Positions 11,940-22,300 of a stretch of DNA of 64,000 nucleotides are shown piece after piece. The notes beneath the pieces were generated by a model that ran no database searches, had not been told where the DNA came from, and saw only the letters and a list, made by a program, of their open reading frames with translations. The first letter of the stretch is position 1, and every line of letters begins with the position of its first letter. A program made the position numbers and the translations under genes. The stretch is from Salvator merianae (taxonomy: Eukaryota; Chordata; Lepidosauria; Squamata; Teiidae). The stretch spans positions 49,551,650-49,615,649 of the forward strand of contig QVOM02000073.1 in NCBI GenBank assembly GCA_003586115.2, written 5' to 3'.

Positions 11940-13080
11940 TAGGGGTGTGCACGAAGCTTCGTGGCATTCGATTTTCGATCAAATTTCGTGATTCCGTGCT
12001 CTTCGCATCGAATGCGAAGGGCACCAGAAATCACGGATGCGAATTGCGAAGGTCCCTCAATTTTTCGAAGTATTTCGGGACCTTCGCAATTTGCCAAAGT
12101 CTCACCTCTCTAGGCTGTCAGCGCTGGCGCTGACAGCCTAGGGTGAATCAGCCAGCCAGCAGCGAGTGGAAGTGCAGAAAATTCAACGGAAGGGAGGGAT
12201 TCCCTTCCCGTTGATTTTCCTTCTCTTCCCCTCACTGACTCACCCCCCCCTAGGCTGTCAGCACGAGCGCTGACAGCCTAGGGTGAATGAGGCAGCCAGC
12301 AGCCATCGGAAACAGAGCAATCAAGGCGAACGGAAGACCTTTGCCTTGATTTTTCTGCTTCCGATGGCGCTCGCCTCTCTCTCATCCCCCCCCCAGTCTG
12401 TCATCAGACTGACAGACTGCGGCGGGAGTGAGAGAGAGCGCTGCACCATCGGAAGCAGATAAATCAAGGCGAACGGAAGACCTTTTTGCCTTGATTTCTC
12501 TGCTTCAGATGGCGCTCGCCTCTCTCTCATCCCCCCCCCCCAGTCTGTCATCAGACTGACAGACTGCGGCGGGAGTGAGAGAGCGCGCTGCGCCATCGGA
12601 AGCAGATAAATCAAGGCGAACGGAAGACCTTTTTGCCTTGATTTCTCTGCTTCCGATGGCGCTCGCCTCTCTCTCATCCCCCCCCCCAGTCTGTCATCAG
12701 ACTGACAGACTGCGGCGGGAGTGAGAGAGCGCGCTGCGCCATCGGAAGCAGATAAATCAAGGCGAACGGAAGACCTTTTTGCCTTGATTTCTCTGCTTCA
12801 GATGGCGCTCGCCTCTCTCTCATCCCCCCCCCAGTCTGTCATTACACTGACAGACTGGGGGGGGGGAAATGAGAGAGAGGCGAGCGCCATCCGAAGCAGA
12901 GAAATTAAGGCAAAGGTCTTCCCTTCGCCTTGATTTATCTGCTTCCGTTCGCAGCGAAGATTTTCGCCGCGAAAACGAAGGGCTTCATTTTCGTGCGTAT
13001 TTTTTCGCACGAAAACGAAGCCTAGGAGCTTCGCAGTCCTGCAAAGCGAAAAGGGAAAAGTGCCTTCGTGCACATCCCTA
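11940..13080. mobile_element. hAT-like non-autonomous element with palindromic interior, 1141 bp
   Basis: The left end TAGGGGTGTGCACGAAG and the right end CTTCGTGCACATCCCTA (with one extra G in the arm) form terminal inverted repeats. The element is bracketed by identical 8-bp direct repeats CTGAGAAC (11932-11939 and 13081-13088), the hAT hallmark. The interior is GC-rich and made of hairpins: a perfect palindrome of the CTAGGCTGTCAGCGC type at 12110-12141, a near copy at about 12251-12282, then four tandem units of about 146 bp. GCTTCG and CGAAGC words recur near both ends. It encodes no transposase; the open frames inside are repeat translations. Confidence 0.82.
12331..12940. repeat. tandem array, about 4 units of 143-147 bp, each a foldback
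   Basis: The word CGGAAGACCT starts at 12331, 12474, 12621 and 12767, giving periods of 143, 147 and 146 bp. Each unit holds a short hairpin (ATCAAGGCGAACGG...TTGCCTTGAT), a C-run beside AGTCTGTCATCAGACTGACA, and arms CGATGGCGCTCGCC / GCGCTGCGCCATCGG that can pair. The array lies wholly inside the hAT-like element. Confidence 0.85.
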
Positions 13081-13264
13081 CTGAGAACCTTTAGTCTGTA
13101 TTCTTTTTGCTATGGTTTCAACAGAAAGTCCTGCAAGTGATGCAAATTACTGTTTATTTGTTTTGGGAATCTCACTCTTTTAGTTGCATTACTCTGTGTG
13201 TGTATATATATTTTTTATATAAAACATGTAAAAATATGATATGGGTCATAATTTTTGTGAAACT

Positions 13265-15300
13265 GTAAAAAGGATATAGGAAAAAACTGCGTATATAAGA
13301 GTAAATAATACAAGATCTAGGAAACTACTGTTGGAGAATGGAACTAAGCAGGGTTGCCAATATCACCAATGCTGTTTGTGTTAGTAATAGAAATACTGAC
13401 AAACAAATTAAGACAGAACCAAATGTGCAGAGGGCATAGTACAGGGAAGGATGAAATTAAACTTAATCTCTTTGCAGATGACACTACAGTAATATTGGAA
13501 CAACCAAAAGAGATGGTAATGGAAATAACAAAAATTCTCGCACAGTATGAAAAACAATCTGATCTAAAAGTTGATTTAAAGAAATCTGATATAATGTTCC
13601 TCAATACACCACCAAAGGAACAACTGGAAATAGGATAAGTGTCTGGTCTAGAATTAGGTACAAAGAAGATGAAATATTTAGGTAGAGCTATATACAAAAA
13701 TCTGGGGAAAATGGGTGAAGGGAATTATAACCCTATATGGGAAAGGATTAGTTAACAGATTTCAAATTGGAAAAAGAAACATTTAAGTTTTCTTTCCTGA
13801 TTTTGGGCGTTGAAGATGTTTACTATCCCCAAATTATTAAATATGTTTCAAAGTTTGCATGTGGATGTTTTAGTAAAAACATTACAAATGTGGCATGAGC
13901 AAATAAGAATTTGGGTAGCAGGAAATAAAAAACCTAGATTAAAAAAATATTTTTATATAGCTGCAGAAATGGAAGGTGGATGGGGAGTCCCATGTTTAGA
14001 ATACTATCATGATGCCTTCCTACTATCTAGATTGTTAGGATTAGAGTAAGGTAGCAGTAAATGGACCAGACTTGAAAAGCATGTCAACTTAGGTAAAAAT
14101 GAGGAAATAATTTTTGGAAGAGTAAATAAAAAAATTATAGAGATATATATAGGACTAACCAGGGCAGCAACAGAAGTATGGGCCAAATGACAGAACAAGT
14201 TAGCTAAAGATAGATCTAAATTGGCATCAATAGCCATAATAAATAGGAAAGAAAAAGTAATAGGGAATGAGGATTCGGGAAAGTTAAAAAAAGGAATTAA
14301 GAGAGTAGAACAATGAGGAAAATGGAGCCCCCATTTCAAGAGACTGATTAGAAAACATATTAGGAACTAATAAATGGCTTCAGATTCAGGGAATTATTAG
14401 TTGTTTGAATAATATAGAAACAAAAAACCCTGGAAAAACAAGTAACTCCATTAGAAAAAATAATTATAATGAGTTTACAGGATAACAAAGGAAAAGAAGG
14501 TAAAATATACTACCTGCTAAGACAAAAGGGAGACAAAATAGTAAAAAAAATATGGAGATTATGAAATGAGAATCTAGGGATAGATATTCAAGATAGAAAA
14601 ATGAGTTACAGATTGCTAAACAAAACTAAATAGAGTTAATGAAATGAGAAAGATTATAATCTTTAAATGGTATAGAACACTCTGCCAGTTGGCTTACATA
14701 TTTAGAATCTCCAACTAGAACTGTTGGCATGGTTGTATGAACAAAGGAACATATATGCATTTGTTTTGGGAGTGTGAGAAAGTGCAAGAGTATTGGAAAA
14801 TGATAGAGAAGGAAATTAATAAGATAATTCAAGAGAAGCATATCTTAAACAAAAGAGGTATGTATAGGACATTTTATGAAAACCTGTCAACTGATTGAAG
14901 AAGGCTTTATTATGGACCAACTCATAACTGTTGCACAAGCAGTTCTAGTTTATGGATGGAAGGACTCCCAAAAATAAACATTACAGAACTGGTAGTACTA
15001 CACTATGGACCAAACAATTTTCCAAATAATAAATGAAACTAAAGAAATTTATAATCTACAAAGATTGGGAAGTGGAGTGAAGGAGAAATGGATGAAAGTT
15101 AGACTGTACCTGGAAACTGACTCGGAGTGAAGATGTTGTTAGGAAGTTAAATAGAATCTTCCAGTGGGGCATATGAAAATTATGGCAGGTGTACAGGAAG
15201 AATGGGAGGGTGAGGAAACATATGAGAGGGACATAACTGCAAATTATTTTAAATAGGAAAATAATGTAAATGTATACAAAGATTTTTTTTTTAAAAAAAA
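13265..15300 (+). mobile_element. L1-type LINE, 5'-truncated ORF2 remnant
   Basis: Broken reading frames on the + strand carry L1 ORF2 signatures in order. A reverse-transcriptase segment PISPMLFVLVIEIL is followed by LFADDTTVIL, the F/YADD catalytic box (about 13350-13500). A segment with FTIPKLLNMFQSL and GGWGVPCLEYY lies at 13810-14045. The C-terminal HLFWECEKVQEYW lies near 14755-14800. A frameshift falls just before PISP at about 13350, and several stops break the rest. The copy ends in T/A-rich sequence at about 15276-15300. The left boundary is approximate. It is a dead copy. Confidence 0.85.
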
Positions 15301-16244
15301 TGCATTACTATATGACTAATTCTGCCCCGCTTTGAAATCTGTTGCTACTTGCTGTGTAATAAAATTATTTTCTGTGTGCCTTTTAACTTCAATAAAGCAG
15401 ACATTGTACCAAAATCAGCTATTTCCTGTTCCCTTGAATCAGCTCCAATTTGGTCACCAATCAAACCTAACCTTTTGTCTTTTAAAAATCCTGTTTGTGA
15501 GAATGCTGCTAAACATGCCTACAGAGCAGTTCCCGTAACTGTTGAATATAAGCATATAAACAGAGGAACCATTTGAGCATCAAGAGTGCCACTTCATTTG
15601 GATGATAATCTAGCCGTGGTTTTATCCGTTTATAATAAAAAGGCTACCGAATAATAAACACACTATTTTTTTTGGCCACACTTTTGTGTGGCTCAGCCGC
15701 TCACTTCTGCAATTATTTTTTCAAAATGCAGGTCAAAATCTTGTGCAAGAATTTGGGAGCACCTCTGAGCAGCACCGGAGACTCTGTAGCGATGGAGTTT
15801 CATTAAAAGTTTTCACTTGGAGACAGAAGGCCATTTGTGTTTTTATAGAGATAGAATTCTACAATCAAGGAATGACAATAGAGAAACCTTGTGCTTTCAC
15901 ATTGCAGTTGCTAAGGAGATAACTATATCTGTATATTTTTAGTAGCTTTTAGATCCTTGTGGTCTCAAATGTTATGCATAATTATTTTGTATTTACTGTT
16001 GTTTTAATTAGCTGTCAGTTCAAAGGTTGGCCCACCCTTGTGTTTCAAATGGGAATGCAAAGTCATTTCATTACACATCTTCTAGGATTCTTTTTAGAAT
16101 TGCTTATATGATGTCATAAAATAAGTGAGATCACAGAGGGCGCTTAGTTCTCTTCAGCTGGGCTTTTTTCTTTCAAGCTCTCATTTTTCTAAAGGAAAGA
16201 AAACTTACTGGCACCTATATATGCAAAGTTAAAAACTGGAGAAG
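15301..16244 (+). other. CATSPER3: CATSPER3 upstream region and 5' UTR
   Basis: These 944 bp lie between the L1 remnant and the CATSPER3 start codon. The region is not CpG-rich. An in-frame TAA at 16230-16232 closes the frame upstream of the start codon. A CRE-like word lies at 16109-16116, with an AT-rich ATAAAATAA stretch immediately after it. The transcription start is not determinable. Confidence 0.55.
16109..16116 (+). promoter_or_regulatory. CRE-like half-consensus TGATGTCA
   Basis: TGATGTCA differs at one base from the cAMP response element TGACGTCA and lies 129 bp upstream of the CATSPER3 start codon. CREM-tau drives many post-meiotic germ-cell genes through CRE-like sites near the start, so the position is suggestive. 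A single 8-mer match can easily occur by chance. Confidence 0.3.
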
Positions 16245-16378
16245 ATGCATCAAAATCATTCAGAGCGTGCAGATCAGTTGGAACTTCCAGAAGGGCAGAG
16301 GCTTATTGATAAGCTGTCTTATGAAGCTTTTAAGTCTGGATCTGACGTTGAAGTGCATCAGTCTATTTTTGGGTACAG
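16245..16378 (+). CDS. CATSPER3: CATSPER3 exon 1 (start codon, residues 1-44 plus split codon)
   Basis: The ATG at 16245-16247 is the first after an in-frame TAA at 16230. The exon reads MHQNHSERADQLELPEGQRL and ends with SIFGY and the two bases AG, followed by a strong donor GTAAGA. The AG joins the first G of exon 2 to make arginine 45. The segment is hydrophilic and cytoplasmic; it is barely similar to the mammalian N-terminus, which is also short, polar and His-rich. Assignment rests on the splice phase match, the strong donor and position rather than on homology, so it is less certain than the other exons. Confidence 0.8.
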
Positions 16379-19300
16379 GTAAGATTTTCTGTTGGTTCCT
16401 TTTTAGCTCTACATCGCAGGTTACATTTGATTCTGAAGCTGTTCCTCAAAATGTCAGAGCATATATTCTATGAAAATATTAACAGATCATAACAGCAACA
16501 ACAACAATCATTTCCCTTAGAGAGAGAAAGCCTTTAAATATCATGCCTTGACATTGTCCTTGATGATGCTATCTGAAGAATTTGCTTTCAGTTATGACAG
16601 AAGGATTGGGTATAAGTGTAAACCAACAGTATACCAACTGAGAATAGAAGGTTCTTTGGGTGGTACTGAAAATTAACTTAAGTAGAAATAGCTGGCACGT
16701 AGCTCACCAGTTTCCACTGAACTGCAAGTCCCATCATCTCCAGTTAGCATAGCCAATGGCAAGAAGTGCTCAGAGTTGTAGTCTGGGAACAGTTGGGGAG
16801 CTGGAAGTCTTCCATCCCTAAGCACACAGTGAATACTTTGAGGTTGTCTGCTCTGGCACTGTCCACATGTACCACAATGGCTGATATAGGACTGGATAGG
16901 GGGCAGGGCCTCTGCAAAGCCCTGTGCCGGGAGTAGATGTCTCCTGGCCCACTCTCTGAAAAGGGCAATCTCTTTACAGAGTGCGATGAATGTCTTTGAG
17001 AGCACCCCTTCCAAAGGATTTGGCATGGTGCAGTGTGTGAACTGTCATGGTGCCCCCGAGCTGACCTTTAAGTCATCACTGAATACTCTGTTGCACAAAA
17101 TCAAATTCATTCAACCGTTTAGAAGCCTACATATACAGTCTTGGAACCGTTTTAAAGGATATAGATGACTGGAAAGGCTTCAACTTGGTAAGATCCAGAA
17201 AGCTGCTATAAGTCAAAGGAGGCAATAACTGTCTAGATATAAGAACTGCCTCCTATCAGGCTAGATTCTATTACAAACTCAAAGGAAAAAAAACCAATTT
17301 TTTTATTATTATTTATTTATTTATTTTATTGTTTACATTTATATATCACTCTTCACTCTGTGATCCCAGAGTACATAGAATCCCCTCAGTTATTAAAAAT
17401 GCTATATAATTCTAATGCTTGAGAAGGTGATAAGGCAACAGATGGACTCATAGAGACATTTGCACCTGGAATTCAAATGCCATCATTGGGAGCTTGGTAG
17501 GAGAGTTCCCTAGCTTGCTCTGTCTTCTTAGACATGATGAATCTTCAGATGGCATTTGGTGAAGGGAGGAACCACTGCTGCAACTGATGGAGGAGCTCCC
17601 TAGCTTGTTCTATGTATTAAAGATGAATTATGTATGCTTTTGTTAGACACAGAGCTATCATCAGTTGCATATGCCACAAACAAAGGGTATGAAGTAAGAT
17701 TCAAAGGGGATACTTTCTGTTATCAGAGATGATGATTGATTGTTTATGAAAGGACCCCTAAACCAGAATTGGCTGCATTAAATAGACAGTTGAAATGAAA
17801 AAACCTGCCAAAGAATGTCCATACAACATATATTCTGTTATACTCCCTAGAAATTTGGAGTTTGCCAAACAGCTTGAAATGATATACTACTATGAGTAGA
17901 ATGAGGTATTCTGTATCTGCATTCAGTTGCCCCTCATCTGGAAGATGCAGGAGTGGAATGGTCACAAGATAGGCTTGATCATATCAACAAACCATGTCCG
18001 CCTACCATTATTTCTCCTGACAACAAATCATGTCTGCCTACCATTATTTCTCCCGACCCTTGCAGACTTTGAAAGTTCATTTGGAAAGCAAGTGAACATC
18101 CAATATGCATCCAGTTCCCTCTATGGAATCCTGTAAGTGCAGGCTTGTTATTACTACATCCAAGCTCCCTTAAGATGCTGGTAGTTTTGAGTGGTCTTTA
18201 GAATCACTCAGCATACCCCTAGCTTTAAGAAAAAGGTGCGTATGTCAACAGATGAACATATGAAGACATCTGCACCTGAAATTCAAATGTAGCTACTGTA
18301 TGAGAGCTGAAATAGTGAGACTGAACTTTTATCAACATAAAAGCGAAATAATCAGCACTTTCCAGATTTAGTTAAAAATTGAGGACAGAGAGCTATTTAG
18401 AGGCCATCTACACGAGTTTTCTGTTTGGTTTTGGGTCAAGCTATAGGGTGAACAGAACAACCCTTTAGTCCATTCAAAAGGCCTGCTTAAATGCTTCCCA
18501 AGCTTCTTTTCACTAGTCTGAAAAATTGTCTTTTGACAGGAGCCATTTAGTTTGCTGTCAAACACTTCAGCTACTCTGGATTCAGAACTGTGGTCATGTA
18601 TCTCTTTGGACATGAGCCACTTTTTTGCCAACTTTCATTTTAAAAAAACCCCAACTTGAACTAACAGTTATGCCCATGAGTGGAGAGATATAGGAAGTAG
18701 GAGCCTTCATTGTTACACGCATGGTAGTTTTGTGCCAAACTGAAGTTCAGTGTTAGTGAGCCAGATAAAATGGGCTGGGACATTTCGGCGCTGTATGCCA
18801 CAAGCCTGGCCTCTCTGCGACCGTGAAAGAAAGATGGGGGGCAGGTGTGCACCACAGAAATTGCACAGAGGTCACACTTGCTCTCTACCACATGCCTTCC
18901 AATGCTATTTCTTGGTTCCCAGCTGGTCATGCAGGTAGGAATGGGTGGGGCCACATCGCATTTGTGAGCACCATTTCTGCACAGACCTGCCTCTAAGGAC
19001 CAACTGCTGGGAGGCTGCAAGCAGAGCAAGCTCTTTGCTCGTCTTACTGGTGCTGCTTGGCCACTGTGAGAAAAGACTTTTGGACTAGATGGGCCCTGGG
19101 TCTAATCCAGTGGGCATTTGGTATGTTCGTACACTCAACAATTTTTTTCAGTTATTGAAATCAAGTACATACAATATGTATTCTCATGCATTCTCCTTCC
19201 TTACAACTTCGCAAATCCGGAGTTCGTTATTTACAGCAGTAGGAAACACCTGACAATTTACAAGCCTAAAGTGAGGGAGACGACCAACTGTTCACAGGGG

Positions 19301-22300
19301 CCTGGCTCAGTGTACAAGAAGCAGCTTTGGAGCAGCTTTTCTTGCACCGAATTTTTTTCAAGTTTGAGTGGGACTGCAGTCTGTCCATGCATCCTCATGC
19401 TCCTTTGGTGTGGGGTGCTGTGGGGATGGGCAGACTTCAGTGCCCCTCCAAAGCATTTTAAATACTTTGTGGAGATGCGGCCTGAATGTCCACAAAGAGT
19501 AATTTTGGGAATCAGTGGTTAAGAAGAACAAAGTCAAAAGAGAACCATCTCACTAATGTTGCAGTGCAAACATGAAATGTTCTTCAGATGAAGTAATGTC
19601 ACTCCTATTCTTCTCAGTTAGAGGACAGTTAAAGAAAAGTAGCTTTACTTTGAAACCTCTTCTTATTTGTACTTGTACTTATACGCCACCTTTCCAGTCA
19701 CTTGCCCAAGGTGGTTCACAGCAAACTAGACAAGAATACAAGGGTCATAAAAGGCAACAGAAGCAGAACAAACCAATACATAATAAGAGAAATAGCAAAT
19801 AGAAACTGCAAAATGATATTAACTAATAATAAATGTTATATAATGAAAAATATGGGGCAAAGCAGTAACAAAAGCAATTCATAGAAAAAGGACCAACCAA
19901 AGGCAGTAAAAGAAAAATAAGGAGGGGATCCTGACCCCCAGCCTAAAGTTCTCATATTTGCCTGAAGCAGGGCATGGTAGAGACAACCAGCAAAGGTGAT
20001 TGTCTTCTTCTTTGGTCACATCCAAATGTAGAAAATGGGACAATGCAGTGGTACCCAGAAAGTGTTCTAATCACATATCAAGCCTTAAATATGTTCCAGG
20101 GATCTGAGAAAGTGTCCTTCATGGGAAGGCATGCTAAAGGGTTTTAGAGAGCCTTTTCAGCACTGGGCACAATGGACGTGGCTGGTGCTGCCCCTGGACA
20201 CCTGTTTTTGAGGATGGACATTGCTGCCTTCTGGGGTATGGCGGAGGAGCAAGAACAGGAAGAAACTATTGAGTATGTGGCTTCACGAAGCAGTTTGAGA
20301 AGGTGGGGTTTTGTGGTGAATAGCTGGATTCGAATGAACAACCCACTAATTCAAACCAAAAAGGAACCAAAAAATCAAGTTTGGAAAGAAGGGAGGACAC
20401 TGTTACTAAAGTAATGCTGGGAAGGGGAGGCAGATGACTTGCAGGTGGTCAACCAGTTCTTATTCAAATATTCTTATGCACCATAAGAATGAACCTAGAA
20501 CACAGGATGTGCATGATCCTGCACCCCTTGGAGTGCACCCTGCACCCTTAGTGCTCATTAGAGTGCTATAACTGTAAACACTGGGGAGAACTCTGACAGC
20601 AGTCCACAGTGGTTTACTTGCACTGCTCCATCTGGACCTGCCTGGTTCAACAAAGTCTTTGTCAGCAAGCTCAGAAAACTAGTTGAGTTCCACAGCCAAT
20701 TCCTGTGCTTTCTGGGCAGAAACACTGAACTGGGGGGAAAAAACCTGTCTTAGGCCAGAGTGGTGGCAAGCATGGAAATAACATGCCATAGCTGCTGAGA
20801 GCGATAGCATGATGGTCAAAGATTGCTCAAAGAGAGATCTTCATTTAGAGCACAGGTTTTGCCCTCATGCTGAACTTGCCAAAGTGAATCTGATCAATTC
20901 TCTTGCCCTGTTTAAAGCATTTCTAATATTATGATGTGAATATGTTTGCTGTTTAAGCAAATGAAAAAGGATTTTGTTTGACCAACAGATTCAGACACTA
21001 CTCAAATAAGAATTTGCTCTGTTTTGCAGGTTTAATTGTGTCATTATCTGTTTCCAGGAGAACAGACACTGATCTGTATAAATTCATTGAACAGCTGTTC
21101 TACCACCCCCTGTTTAAGTCATTTATGATCAGCATCATCACACTTAATGCAATATTTTTGGCTGTAGAAACAGACTACAAAGTTCGCTACGAGTCAAATT
21201 TCTTCCTGGAGGTAAAAAATCTCAGACCACTAAGTGTATCTGAATTCTTTTATTTTGTTATATTGTTCTAAAGAAACTTGGTTTTTTTCCTGAAATCTAT
21301 GAGAACAAACTGGGGATGGATGGGAAAAGATACGAAATAGGTTTTTAAGTTTCTATATCCAAAGATACTGTAGATGATACCTTCTAGAATTTATTTGTTC
21401 ATTATTAATAAAATTGTTCCACAGAGCAGGGACTAATGCATCGCCCAATACATGTAGTTAAACTACAATTTCCATAAGCCTCACCCAGTACAGGAAACAT
21501 TAAATGAAGAAACTCCTGTGTAAATATTAAGGTCCAGATTGTTCTAAAATACACTGCAAGTTGCACAGAAAGGAATTGTGTGTAGGAATATCATTATGTA
21601 CTTTCAAACAGTCAGGCTTAAGTTACACTCCTGCGTAGCTGAGAGAAAGCTGAATCCAAACCTGAATGTGCAAAAAATGTTTCACAGAATTTTAATCTCA
21701 GTTGCATACTGTGCTTCAGACAATGAGATTCTTATTTTCTGTATAATGCCAGTCTGCAAAGACTGCTGGGGACTTTCATAGAGTGGCGGTATACTGCAAA
21801 AAACTGTGCTAGGCAAGGAAAAGTTGCATTTTAGCGACTGTGTAAGAGCAAAACGATGCTATAAAATGCGAGGGAAGCCCGTACTATTTACAATAACCTT
21901 CTAAAGTAGGTCCCTATTATTATCCCCACCAGACTATTTAGAAGACTGAAGGGCTCAGAGATTTCCCCTTTGTGTACTTAACTGCTACATTACAGCATTT
22001 TTAGTGTCATTACCCACTGCGGCTGTCTTTCCTGACAGAGATCTCTTAAAGCAACGTGTTTGCGGAAAGAAAGTTTATTGTTTTTGATTTTTTAAAGAGG
22101 ATCAAAATGAATGGAGCTAACAGAAAATACTGAAGCAGTGATACATTTTACTGCAGTGGGCAGCAGTGCTTAGCCACTCTTAGCAGCACTTGGCTAGTTG
22201 AATGCTTGATGACTAAATGGTGCATCCTAGCAGTTTTCTTGGCAAAAATAGGAAGTGGTTTGCAGTTACCCTCTTCTGGGTCCTTTTGCGTGCAAAAGTA

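Noticed and set aside
12321..12933. Repeated open frames of 70-118 codons on both strands
   Set aside because: They are translations of the 146-bp foldback tandem units inside the hAT-like element.
13354..13638. 94-codon frame with a reverse-transcriptase FADD box as an active gene
   Set aside because: It is preceded by a frameshift and followed by multiple stops; it is part of a dead 5'-truncated L1 copy.
18661..19029. 122-codon minus-strand open frame
   Set aside because: No recognisable domain; it overlaps repeat-like sequence in CATSPER3 intron 1 and lacks splice or promoter support.
20978..21057. Alternative in-frame start upstream of CATSPER3 exon 2
   Set aside because: The frame is open there but begins at a TTG, not an ATG. 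The acceptor at 21057 also fits the exon 1 phase and the mammalian exon border better.
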